Below are positions 44,440 to 57,600 of a stretch of 64,000 bases of DNA, piece by piece. The stretch is from assembly GCA_026874595.1 (NCBI GenBank), contig CM049306.1, forward strand, positions 21,871,019 to 21,935,018, in the 5' to 3' direction. The position numbers were made by a program, and so were the translations under genes. The notes under the pieces are model-generated. The model was not told the DNA's origin and searched no databases. It worked only from the letters and a program-made list of their open reading frames with translations. Each line of letters begins with the position of its first letter. Within the stretch, counting starts at the first letter, position 1. This DNA comes from Sipunculus nudus (taxonomy: Eukaryota > Annelida > Sipuncula > Golfingiida > Sipunculidae).

Positions 44440-46330
44440 TACTCTTTGTTTACATGGATGGTAAAAATAACAGTCACGAGAAAAGCGGTGAGTCAAATTT
44501 AAAACGAATCGTATCATTTGTGAAGATACATTGTGTCCTATAAAGGCATTAATATACACGCCGTCCTCGGGCGCCTGGACGTCTGAGGATCCAACAAACT
44601 TTTAGTTTAGCTGATGCATAGTCACTATTTAAGTGATATTCCCGCCACACTTGACACCTTTTATTGTGGGTCTCAGGTCAATTGAATTAGTGATAAGTTA
44701 CTTCCCACCTCTGTATATATACGTTTAACATAATGGTAGGACAAGGACCTTTACCAGTGTAAATTAAATTTTCAATAGCTCCAGGCGTTAGCTAATGGAG
44801 TAGGTCCATGAAACACCAGGAGGGGTAAACTAATGTTTGGAAGAGCTCATTTTTAATATAATTTAAAATGATATGATAAAACATTATATTATATAATGTA
44901 GCATAATTTAATATGATATAATATACTATAATACAATACAATATATCATACTGGCAGAGGCTGTAGGGGCACGCCCCAGAAACTTTTTAGGTAAATTGGA
45001 TAGCAGTAGACGGCATTTTGCGGTTCATTAGCAACAAAATTTAAATTTCAATGTATCATTTTACCATTCATCGATATAAGTAAATAAGTATGGCTAATCG
45101 AATGCGCAAATTAGGGGATAGTGTCGGTGACTTGCTCAACGATTGCATTTTTTTAAATGATAGTATGACAAGATAAAATTATTGTACATTTATTAATGAC
45201 AAATATCCGGGTAATGTAATATGCTACTCCCGAAAGCTATTTGCGTAAGTTACTGAGGCCAGAGTTCCTCTACTATAGCTGGTAACAGATCTAATTATGG
45301 TAATTATTATCTTTTTTTCACGACTCCAGTCTCACTTCACGAGCGATTATTCTTGCTGGGATACTTTGAACACAGCAAGTACATTATCGAGTTTTGCACT
45401 TTTCATTAACATATTTTAAACTTCTTCCTGTAGATAGGGAATGATTATTATATTTTTTTATCAATATTTGGGTCAAATTTTCTCGAGTGGATTTTCTTAG
45501 GTCCTCTTGAGTGAAAAGCGATCGCTTACTTTTTTTTCTTTGTTTTTTACCAGTGTCTGCGCTAGATCTCCAAGATGGCTTATTTTGAAGAGCTGATCTT
45601 AGGGCAAATTATTAGTCATAGGTGAATGCTTTTTTTTTATTTTACTTATACCTTATTTTTAAGGTCGAAGACTCTCTAGCCGTTGCAGATTATCACCAAG
45701 TTCCAACTCTTTTTACCCAATACGTTTAATACGGCTGACTATAAAAATATCTTTGGTCAGACTAATACTCACAGGTAGTAGATTTGTATCTATATTTATG
45801 TTTGGACCTTGACTTACTTTTCAAGCTGCATGACCTATCCGAGCCTTCCGTCTCGGGGGGGGGGGGGGGGGGGGGGCTTGGAGGGGCAGTTAGTGTGGGA
45901 TTGGAGTTGGGAGGGGGAGGCTTCGGTATTGTGTTGGCTCAGGGATTGCAGACATTTTGTTTTATTTCTTCCACCCGGAGAGTATGCGTTCATGCCCGTC
46001 CGTGTGTGGTTTTGGTGTGTGTGTGTGTGTGCAACATAACTCGCGTTATCATGGACGGAATTTCATGAAATCATTAGTGCATTCCAGGATCCACCAAGGA
46101 AGAACCGTATGGATTTCGGTGTTGAACGAGCATCTCCTCCGGATTCCGGAGCATCATCCATGAATATTAACAAATGTACGGTCACTTATGCATGAATCAA
46201 TCTAGTAATAAAGACCAAAAAAAAAGTGAATGATAAGAAGGTCCTGCCTCATCAATGACCCGTCCACCTGTTCAGGTCACGGTCGAGCGTCCAGCAAACC
46301 GGACTGACGGTGTCAACTATGTTCGCAGAG
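44440..46330. other. No recognisable gene
   Basis: AT-rich sequence with a G run of about 20 at 45856-45876 and a short TG run at 46015-46031. Open frames near 45780-46160 come from these runs. Confidence 0.55.
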
Positions 46331-46337
46331 CGTTATT

Positions 46338-46366
46338 AGCTCAGATGCTAGAAAGTCATCTGAGCT
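46338..46366. repeat. Perfect 10-bp hairpin
   Basis: AGCTCAGATG and CATCTGAGCT are exact inverted copies separated by nine bases. It heads the repeat cluster that follows and is followed by a TCCGTCG/GTCCGTC-rich stretch (46380-46425). Confidence 0.85.
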
Positions 46367-46379
46367 ATAGCGATAACTC

Positions 46380-47800
46380 TTTGTCCGTCGTATGTCCGTC
46401 GTGCCGTCCGGCCGTCCGTTAACATTTTACAAATCGTAACCGCTGGACCTAGAAACCTCTTACTGAATACCCATATAGGTAAAAGATCATCTTGAAACCT
46501 GAAATTAAGTGACAGCGGCCTATATTATCCGAGCTATTGTGCTCGAATTGACCCCCAGAATGATTAAACTTTGATATAAAAGCTCAAGTTTCTGAATAAC
46601 TAATACATTGAAACATATGCATGTATATTGATAATGGAGTGTTTCATCAGTTCCCGCAACCGGTGATGCCACCTGTATTTTTATTTTTTTTTTTTTTTTA
46701 TTTTTACAATATTTGAACTTGGTCTGTTAACAGAGCACAAATCATAACCGTTGGACTTGGAATCATTTAACTTGACATCAAGGGAGGTCCATAAGAAATT
46801 TCATTGAAGAGCTGAAATGAGGTCTCCGTTACCCGTACCCTTCGAGTTATGGGGCCCGAAAATACCTCACAGATTAATTAAATTTAATACAAAAGCTCTA
46901 GTATTTGTATAACTAATGCATTGTTCGTCATGATTCTTTGCATGCATATTAATCATGGAGTGTTTCATCAGTTCCAGCAGACTGGTGGCGCGATCTGGAT
47001 TTTTTCGAATGTTTACATATGTTTTCTCTATTTTGGAGAACTACCGTTTCTTTGCAAAACCGCTTCCCAAGCCGGTATTATAGTTTCTCGGAGGTACAAT
47101 TCGAATAGGTTGGAATATTATGATGAGCCGTCACAAAATTAGCGGGGGAATTATTTGGTGACCAACTGGTGGGAAGAATAAACAGCCGAGGACGATAAAT
47201 AATAATAAAATTGAGTTAATTCCAGGACTTACAGTAAGTTTTTGACCACTCTTTGGCTGCTCCATAGCAGTCAATTAGGCCTAGACCTATCGTATTCATT
47301 TCAGGTTCGGCAAAACGTTTAACGCTCGTCAAAATCGCTTTTCAGTCCACAGCCTCGCTTCCGCATCAACGTCGTGCTGACGTTTTCCTTTCCATGCATA
47401 TTGATCATGGAGTGTTTCATCAGGTCCTGCAGAGTGGTGGTACCACCTGTATTTTTTTCTCTTTTTTTTTGAGACCTTTAAATGAAGTGGTCTGGCTGTT
47501 AATAGGGCACAAACCTTAACCATAAGACCTAGTAATTTCTAACTTTACACCCCGGAAGGTGCCAGACATATCGCCCTGGAAACCCGTAATTAGGTCATGG
47601 TGACCTATATTTTGAGTATTAGGGGAGAAAACATGACTTCTAAGCACTCAGTCAGTCCGAAGGGGCACAAATTATATCAATTTGGCATGGCATCCTCATA
47701 CATGATTTTCAGGGAGGTCCATAAATAATCTCCTTGGAAACCTGAAATGATGTTCCTGTGACATATTTTTTTTGCAAGCTGTGTGAAAGAACATGATTTT
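46380..47800 (+). repeat. Cluster of diverged dispersed-repeat units
   Basis: Two phrases alternate: GCATATTGATCATGGAGTGT with TTCATCAGTTCC (near 46620, 46940 and 47395), and ACAAATCGTAACCGCTGGAC with GGTCCATAAG and GAAACCTGAAATTAGGT-type blocks (near 46430, 46740, 47510 and 47670). Spacing is about 320-450 bp. No coding capacity is seen. Confidence 0.6.
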
Positions 47801-48353
47801 ATTACTCTGTTAGTCATGTGTGCACAAATGGCAGCAGCTCGATGTAGAATAAGATCACTGTATTCTCTATCTTAGATCTAATGGCAAATTGCATGATTTT
47901 GACCACTCTGGCAGTCATTTTCCCATTGTTCAAGGCTCATCGAATTCAGCTGAGCGTCATGGCCCATGGGATACTTGTTGAGATTTGTGCTTCCATGGCG
48001 GAGGCATATATCCATTCGAATGCGCATTCTAGTTGTTGCTTTGTTTCACAATGTCTCGGCTTATACATGCGGTGCAGGTATAAAATGTCTTTAGGCTTGG
48101 TTTCTACTACATAACAGAGAATAACACCCGAATTAATACTCTATCGGAAAATAAGACGAAAGCCTGACTAGAAAGAAGAATCAGCACATCAAGAAAGATC
48201 CTTGGAATAGCACGTTATTTATTCTTTGTCATTTCATAATAATACAGAGTCCATGAGTCTGTGAAGGGGAGGAGTAATGCGTTTTGTCATCCGACATAAA
48301 AAGAACATGGAGTTTAACAAACAACATCATAATTTAATAAACCTTCATCGACT

Positions 48354-48606
48354 CTAAGAGAGGAATTTCGAAAGCGAACAGGGTACATCCATCTTCTTCG
48401 TTAGAGTAAGCCCTGTCTTCATTTTTAAAGCCTTGTGTGGTCTCGGCTGTGATGGAACACGAGGGATGTTGCATTTGAAGCGCTCTAATATGTTTTGTCC
48501 GCGCCAAGGTGCGAGGTCCTTAGGCTGCTTTGGTTCAGGTGCCGTTGGTTCCTTGTAGGATAAGATTATTCGGTCAAAGGTCATGGAAGGGAAAAGATTC
48601 TGTGCT
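48354..48606 (-). CDS. Candidate terminal coding exon next to the satellite, unidentified
   Basis: On the minus strand, a strong acceptor (TTTTTTCTACCCACCAG) precedes an open frame that runs 84 codons to TAG at 48356-48354. The peptide is proline- and lysine-rich: MTFDRIILSYKEPTAPEPKQ, DLAPWRGQNILERFKCNIPR, then KMKTGLTLTKKMD. Codon use looks protein-like and GC is higher than around it. An AATAAA on this strand (about 48218) lies ~135 bp past the stop. I do not recognise a domain; the composition reminds me of small structural proteins, but that is only impression. Any upstream exons would lie at higher coordinates, within or beyond the satellite array. The open frame itself extends into the satellite edge to 48671. 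Confidence 0.42.
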
Positions 48607-48639
48607 CTGGTGGGTAGAAAAAATATTTGCCTCGGTTCC

Positions 48640-51600
48640 AGTCTGCTTGCTTTCAAACACTTAAAAAACATGTTTTATTTATAACGAGAACTAAATTTGA
48701 ATGGTTTAACATGGAGGTATGGAGGGTTTCGTCGAAATTATTCAGGTTTGTCAAACACATTCAGGGATAAGGTAGGAGCGCGTCAGTAAAGACAGTGTCT
48801 GCTTATTCTCAAACACTTAAAAACATGTTTTATTTATAACGAGACCTAAAATTGAATGGTTTAACATGGAGGTATGGAGGGTTTCGTCGAAATTATACAT
48901 GTTAGTCAAACACATTCAGGGATAAGGTAGGAGGGCGTCAGTAAAGACAGTGTCTGCTTATTTTGAAACACTTAAAAACATGTTTTATTTACAACGAGAC
49001 CTTAAATTGAATGGTTTAACATGGAGGTATGGAGGGTTTCGTCGAAATTATACATGTTTGTTAAACACATTCAGGGAAAAGGTAGGAGCGCGTCAGTAAA
49101 GACAGTGTCTGCTTATTCACAAACACTTAAAAACATGTTTTATTTATAACGAGACCTAAAATTGAATGTTTTAACATGGAGGTATGGAGGGTTTCGTCGA
49201 AATTATACATGTTAGTCAAACACATTCAGGGATAAGGTAGGAGGGCGTCAGTAAAGACAGTGTGTGCTTATTCTGAAACACTTAAAAACATGTTAAATTT
49301 ACAACGAGACCTAAAATTGAATGATTTAACATGGAGGTATGGAGGGTTTCGTCGAAATTATACATGTTAGTCAAACACATTCAGGGATATGGTAGGAGGG
49401 CGTCAGTAAAGACAGTGTCTGCTTATTCTGAAACACTTAAAAACATGTTTTATTTACAACGAGACCTAAAATTGAATGGTTTAACATGGAGGTATGGAGG
49501 GTTTCGTCGAAATTATATATGTTTGTTAAACACATTCAGGGATAAGGTAGGAGCGCGTCAGTAAAGACAGTGTCTGCTTATTCACAAACACTTAAAACAT
49601 GTTTTATTTATAACAAGACCTAAAATTGAATGTTTTTACATGGAGGTATGGAGGGTTTCGTCGAAATTATACATGCTTGTCAAACACATTCAGGGATAAG
49701 GTAGGAGGGCGTCAGTAAAGACAGTGTCCGCTTATTCTGAAACACTTAAAAACATGTTTAATTTACAACGAGACCTAAAATTGAATGGTTTAACATTGAG
49801 GTATGGAGGGTTTCGTCGAAATTATACATGTTTGTTAAACACATTCAGGGATAAGGTAGGAGCGCGTCAGCAAAGACAGTGTCTGCTTATTCACAAACAC
49901 TTAAAAACATGTTTTATTTATAACGAGACCTAAAATTGAATGTTTTTACATGGAGGTATGGAGGGTTTCGTCGAAATTATACATGCTTGTTAAACACATT
50001 CAGGGATAAGGTAGGAGGGTGTCAGTAAAGACAGTGTCTGCTTATTCTGAAACACTAAAACACATGTTTTATTTATAACGAGACCTAAAATTGAATGGTT
50101 TAACATGGAGGTATGGAGGGTTTCGTCGAAATTATACATGTTTGTCAAACACATTAAGGGATAAGGTAGGAGCGCGTCAGTAAAGACAGTGTCTGCTTAT
50201 TCTGAAACACTTAAACACATGTTTTATTTATAACGAGACCTAAAATTGAATGGTTTAACCTGGAGCTATGGAGGGTTTCGTCGAAATTATACATGTTTGT
50301 TAAACACATTCAGGGACAAGGTAGGTGCGCGTCAGTAAAGACAGTTTCTACTTATTCTGAAACACTTAAAAAAATGTTTTATTTATAACGAGACTATAAA
50401 TTGAATGGTTTAACATGGAGGTATGGAGGGTTTCGTCGAAATTATACATGTTTGTTAAACACATTCAGGGATAAGGTAGGAGCGCGTCAGTAAAGACAGT
50501 GTCTGCTTATTCTGAAACACTTAAAACAATGTTTTATTTATAACGAGACCTAAAATTGAATGTTTTAACATGGAGGTATGGAGGGTTTCGTCGAAATTAT
50601 ACATGTTTGTTAAACACATTCAGGGATAAGGTAGGAGCGCGTCAGTAAAGACAGTGTCTGCTTATTCTCAAACACTTAAAAAAAATGTTTTATTTATTAT
50701 GAGACCTAAAATTGAATGGTTTAACATTGAGGAATGGAGGGTTTCGTCGAAATTATACATGTTTCTTAAACACATTCAGGGATAAGGTAGGAGCGCGTCA
50801 GTAAAGACAGTGTCTACTTATTCTGAAAACTTGAAAACATGTTTTATTTTTAACGAGACCTAAAATTGAATGGTTTAACATGGAGGTATGAAGGGTTTCG
50901 TCGAAATTATACATGTTTGTTAAACACATTCAGGGATAAGGTAGGAGCGCGTCAGTAAAGACAGATTCTGCTTATTCTGAAACACTTAAAAACATGTTTT
51001 ATTTATAACGAGACTATAAATTGAATGGTTTAACATGGAGGTATGGAGGGTTTCGTCGAAATTATACATGTTTGTTAAACACATTCAGGGATAAGGTAGG
51101 AGCGCGTCAGTAAAGACAGTGTCTGCTTATTCTGAAACACTTAAAAACATGTTTTATTTATAACGAGACCTAAAATTGAATGTTTTAACATGGAGGTATG
51201 GAGGGTTTCGTCGAAATTATACATGTTTCTTAAACACATTCAGGGATAAGGTAGAAGCGCGTCAGTAAAGACAGTGTCTACTTATTCTGAAACACTTAAA
51301 AACATGTTTTATTTTTAACGAGACCTAAAAATGAATGGTTTAACATGGAGGTATGAAGGGTTTCGTCGAAATTATACATGTTTGTTAAACACATTCAGGG
51401 ATAAGGTCCGAGCGCGTCAGTAAAGACAGTGTCTGCTTATTCTGAAACACTTAAAAACATGTTTTATTTATAACGAGACTTAAAATTGAATGGTTTAACA
51501 TGGAGGTATGGAGGGTTTCGTCGAAATTATACATGTTTGTCAAACACATTCAGGGATAAGGTTGGAGCGCGTCAGTAAAGAAAGTGTCTGCTTATTCTCA

Positions 51601-54600
51601 AACACTTAAAAACATGTTTTATTTATAACGAGACCTAAAATTGAATGGTTTAACATGGAGGTATGGAGGGTTTCGTCGAAATTATGCATGTTTGTCAAAC
51701 ACATTCAGGGATAAGGTAGGAGCGCGTCAGTAAAGACAGTGTCTGCTTATTCTGAAACACTTAAAAACATGTGTTATTTATAACGAGACCTCAATTGAAT
51801 GGTTTAACATGGAGATATGGAGGGTTTCGTCGAAATTATACATGTTTGTTAAACACATTCAGGGATAAGGTAGGAGCGCGTCAGTAAAGACAGTGTCTGC
51901 TTATTCACAAACACTTAAAAACATGTTTTATTTATAACGAGACTATAAATTGAATGGTTTAACATGGAGGTATGGAGGGTTTCGTCGAAATTATACATGT
52001 TTGTTAGACACATTCAGGGATAAGGTAGGAGCGCGTCAGTAAAGACAGTGTCTGCTTATTCTGAAACACTTAAATCATGTTTTATTTATAACGAGACCTA
52101 AAATTGAATGGTTTAACATGGAGGAATGGAGGGTTTCGTCGAAATTATACGTGTTTGTTAAACACATTCAGGGATAAGGTAGGAGCGCGTCAGTAAAGAC
52201 AGTGTCTGCTAATTCTCAAACACTTAAAAACATGTTTTATTTATAAGGAGACCTTAAATTGAATGTTTTAACATGGAGGTATGGAGGGTTTCGTCGAAAT
52301 TATACATGTTTCTTAAACACATTCAGGGATAAGGTAGGAGCGCGTCAGTAAAGACAGTGTCTGCTTATTCTCAAACACTTAAAAAAAATGTTTTATTTAT
52401 TATGAGACCTAAAATTGAATGGTTTAACATTGAGGAATGGAGGGTTTCGTCGAAATTATACATGTTTCATAAACACATTCAGGGATAAGGTAGGAGCGCG
52501 TCAGTAAAGACAGTGTCTACTTATTCTGAAAACTTGAAAACATGTTTTATTTTTAACGAGACCTAAAATTGAATGGTTTAACATGGAGGTATGAAGGGTT
52601 TCGTCGAAATTATACATGTTTGTTAAACACATTCAGGGATAAGGTAGGAGCGCGTCAGTAAAGACAGATTCTGCTTATTCTGAAACACTTAAAAACATGT
52701 TTTATTTATAACGAGACTATAAATTGAATGGTTTAACATGGAGGTATGGAGGGTTTCGTCGAAATTATACATGTTTGTTAAACACATTCAGGGATAAGGT
52801 AGGAGCGCGTCAGTAAAGACAGTGTCTGCTTATTCTGAAACACTTAAAAACATGTTTTATTTATAACGAGACCTAAAATTGAATGTTTTAACATGGAGGT
52901 ATGGAGGGTTTCGTCGAAATTATACATGTTTCTTAAACACATTCAGGGATAAGGTAGAAGCGCGTCAGTAAAGACAGTGTCTACTTATTCTGAAACACTT
53001 AAAAACATGTTTTATTTTTAACGAGACCTAAAAATGAATGGTTTAACATGGAGGTATGAAGGGTTTCGTCGAAATTATACATGTTTGTTAAACACATTCA
53101 GGGATAAGGTCCGAGCGCGTCAGTAAAGACAGTGTCTGCTTATTCTGAAACACTTAAAAACATGTTTTATTTATAACGAGACTTAAAATTGAATGGTTTA
53201 ACATGGAGGTATGGAGGGTTTCGTCGAAATTATACATGTTTGTCAAACACATTCAGGGATAAGGTTGGAGCGCGTCAGTAAAGAAAGTGTCTGCTTATTC
53301 TCAAACACTTAAAAACATGTTTTATTTATAACGAGACCTAAAATTGAATGGTTTAACATGGAGGTATGGAGGGTTTCGTCGAAATTATGCATGTTTGTCA
53401 AACACATTCAGGGATAAGGTAGGAGCGCGTCAGTAAAGACAGTGTCTGCTTATTCTGAAACACTTAAAAACATGTGTTATTTATAACGAGACCTCAAATT
53501 GAATGGTTTAACATGGAGATATGGAGGGTTTCGTCGAAATTATACATGTTTGTTAAACACATTCAGGGATAAGGTAGGAGCGCGTCAGTAAAGACAGTGT
53601 CTGCTTATTCACAAACACTTAAAAACATGTTTTATTTATAACGAGACTATAAATTGAATGGTTTAACATGGAGGTATGGAGGGTTTCGTCGAAATTATAC
53701 ATGTTTGTTAGACACATTCAGGGATAAGGTAGGAGCGCGTCAGTAAAGACAGTGTCTGCTTATTCTGAAACACTTAAATCATGTTTTATTTATAACGAGA
53801 CCTAAAATTGAATGGTTTAACATGGAGGAATGGAGGGTTTCGTCGAAATTATACGTGTTTGTTAAACACATTCAGGGATAAGGTAGGAGCGCGTCAGTAA
53901 AGACAGTGTCTGCTAATTCTCAAACACTTAAAAACATGTTTTATTTATAAGGAGACCTTAAATTGAATGTTTTAACATGGAGGTATGGAGGGTTTCGTCG
54001 AAATTATACATGTTTCTTAAACACATTCAGGGATAAGGTAGGAGCGCGTCAGTAAAGACGTGTCTGTTTATTCTCAAACACTTAAAAACATGTTTTATTT
54101 ATAACGAGACTTAAAACTGAATGGTTTAACATGGAGCTATGGAGGGTTTCGTCGAAATTATACATGTTTGTTAAATACATTCAGGAATAAGGTAGGAGCG
54201 CGTCAGTAAAGACAGTGTCTGCTTATTCTGAAACACTTAAACACATGTTTTATTTATAACGAGACCTAAAATTGAATGGTTTAACCTGGAGCTATGGAGG
54301 GTTTCGTCGAAATTATACATGTTTGTTAAACACATTCAGGGACAAGGTAGGTGCGCGTCAGTAAAGACAGTTTCTACTTATTCTGAAACACTTAAAAAAA
54401 TGTTTTATTTATAACGAGACTATAAATTGAATGGTTTAACATGGAGGTATGGAGGGTTTCGTCGAAATTATACATGTTTGTTAAAAACATTCAGGGATAA
54501 GGTAGGAGCGCGTCAGTAAAGACAGTGTCTGCTTATTCTGAAACACTTAAAAACATGTTTTATTTATAACGAGACCTAAAATTGAATGTTTTAACATGGA

Positions 54601-57600
54601 GGTATGGAGGGTTTCGTCGAAATTATACATGTTTGTTTAACACATTCAGGGATAAGGTAGGAGCGCGTCAGTAAAGACAGTGTCTGCTTATTCTCAAACA
54701 CTTAAAAAAAATGTTTTATTTATTATGAGACCTAAAATTGAATGGTTTAACATTGAGGAATGGAGGGTTTCGTCGAAATTATACATGTTTCTTAAACACA
54801 TTCAGGGATAAGGTAGGAGCGCGTCAGTAAAGACAGTGTCTACTTATTCTGAAAACTTGAAAACATGTTTTATTTTTAACGAGACCTAAAATTGAATGGT
54901 TTAACATGGAGGTATGAAGGGTTTCGTCGAAATTATACATGTTTGTTAAACACATTCAGGGATAAGGTAGGAGCGCGTCAGTAAAGACAGATTCTGCTTA
55001 TTCTGAAACACTTAAAAACATGTTTTATTTATAACGAGACTATAAATTGAATGGTTTAACATGGAGGTATGGAGGGTTTCGTCGAAATTATACATGTTTG
55101 TTAAACACATTCAGGGATAAGGTAGGAGCGCGTCAGTAAAGACAGTGTCTGCTTATTCTGAAACACTTAAAAACATGTTTTATTTATAACGAGACCTAAA
55201 ATTGAATGTTTTAACATGGAGGTATGGAGGGTTTCGTCGAAATTATACATGTTTCTTAAACACATTCAGGGATAAGGTAGAAGCGCGTCAGTAAAGACAG
55301 TGTCTACTTATTCTGAAACACTTAAAAAAATGTTTTATTTATAACGAGACTATAAATTGAATGGTTTAACATGGAGGTATGGAGGGTTTCGTCGAAATTA
55401 TACATGTTTGTTAAAAACATTCAGGGATAAGGTAGGAGCGCGTCAGTAAAGACAGTGTCTGCTTATTCTGAAACACTTAAAAACATGTTTTATTTATAAC
55501 GAGACCTAAAATTGAATGTTTTAACATGGAGGTATGGAGGGTTTCGTCGAAATTATACATGTTTGTTTAACACATTCAGGGATAAGGTAGGAGCGCGTCA
55601 GTAAAGACAGTGTCTGCTTATTCTCAAACACTTAAAAAAAATGTTTTATTTATTATGAGACCTAAAATTGAATGGTTTAACATTGAGGAATGGAGGGTTT
55701 CGTCGAAATTATACATGTTTCTTAAACACATTCAGGGATAAGGTAGGAGCGCGTCAGTAAAGACAGTGTCTACTTATTCTGAAACACTTAAACACATGTT
55801 TTATTTATAACGAGACCTAAAATTGAATGGTTTAACCTGGAGCTATGGAGGGTTTCGTCGAAATTATACATGTTTGTTAAACACATTCAGGGACAAGGTA
55901 GGTACGCGTCAGTAAAGACAGTTTCTGCTTATTCTGAAAGACTTAAAAACATGTTTTGTTTATAACGAGACTATAAATTGAATGGTTTAACATGGAGGTA
56001 TGGAGGGTTTCGTCGAAATTATACATGTTTGTTAAACACATTCAGGGATAAGGTCCGAGCGCGTCAGTAAAGACAGTGTCTGCTTATTCTGAAACACTTA
56101 AAAACATGTTTTATTTATAACGAGACCTAAAATTGAATGTTTTAACATGGAGGTATGGAGGGTTTCGTCGAAATTATACATGTTTCTTAAACACATTCAG
56201 GGATAAGGTAGAAGCGCGTCAGTAAAGACAGTGTCTACTTATTCTGAAACACTTAAAAACATGTTTTATTTTTAACGAGACCTAAAAATGAATGGTTTAA
56301 CATGGAGGTATGAAGGGTTTCGTCGAAATTATACATGTTTGTTAAACACATTCAGGGATAAGGTCCGAGCGCGTCAGTAAAGACAGTGTCTGCTTATTCT
56401 GAAACACTTAAAAACATGTTTTATTTATAACGAGACTTAAAATTGAATGGTTTAACATGGAGGTATGGAGGGTTTCGTCGATATTATACATGTTTGTTAA
56501 ACACATTTAGGAATAAGGTAGGAGCGCGTCAGTTAAGACAGTGTCTGCTTATTCTCAAACACTTAAAAACATGTTTTATTTATAACGAGACCTAAAATTG
56601 AATGGTTTAACATGGAGGTATGGAGGGTTTCGTCGAAATTATACATGTTTGTTACACACATTCAGGGGTAAGGTAGGATCGCGTCAGTAAAGACAGTGTC
56701 TGCTTATTCTCAAACACTTAAAAACATGTTTTATTTATAACGCGACCTAAAATTGAATGGTTTAACATGGAGGTATGGAGGGTTTCGTCGAAATTATACA
56801 TGTTTGTCAAACACATTCAGGGATAAGGTTGGAGCGCGTCAGTAAAGAAAGTGTCTGCTTTTTCTCAAACACTTAAAAACATGTTTTATTTATAACGAGA
56901 CCTAAAATTGAATGGTTTAACATGGAGGTATGGAGGGTTTCGTCGAAATTATGCATGTTTGTCAAACACATTCAGGGATAAGGTAGGAGCGCGTCAGTAA
57001 AGACAGTGTCTGCTTATTCTGAAACACTTAAAAACATGTGTTATTTATAACGAGACCTCAAATTGAATGGTTTAACATGGAGATATGGAGGGTTTCGTCG
57101 AAATTATACATGTTTGTTAAACACATTCAGGGATAAGGTAGGAGCGCGTCAGTAAAGACAGTGTCTGCTTATTCACAAACACTTAAAAACATGTTTTATT
57201 TATAACGAGACTATAAATTGAATGGTTTAACATGGAGGTATGGAGGGTTTCGTCGAAATTATACATGTTTGTTAGACACATTCAGGGATAAGGTAGGAGC
57301 GCGTCAGTAAAGACAGTGTCTGCTTATTCTGAAACACTTAAATCATGTTTTATTTATAACGAGACCTAAAATTGAATGGTTTAACATGGAGGAATGGAGG
57401 GTTTCGTCGAAATTATACGTGTTTGTTAAACACATTCAGGGATAAGGTAGGAGCGCGTCAGTAAAGACAGTGTCTGCTAATTCTCAAACACTTAAAAACA
57501 TGTTTTATTTATAAGGAGACCTTAAATTGAATGTTTTAACATGGAGGTATGGAGGGTTTCGTCGAAATGATACATGTTTCTTAAACACATTCAGGGATAA

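Noticed and set aside
45784-46163. Glycine-rich ORFs
   Set aside because: They come from a poly-G run and a TG repeat.
49331-49933. ORFs of 69-77 codons in the satellite as genes
   Set aside because: The 155-bp period shifts frame every monomer, and most monomers contain stops in every frame.
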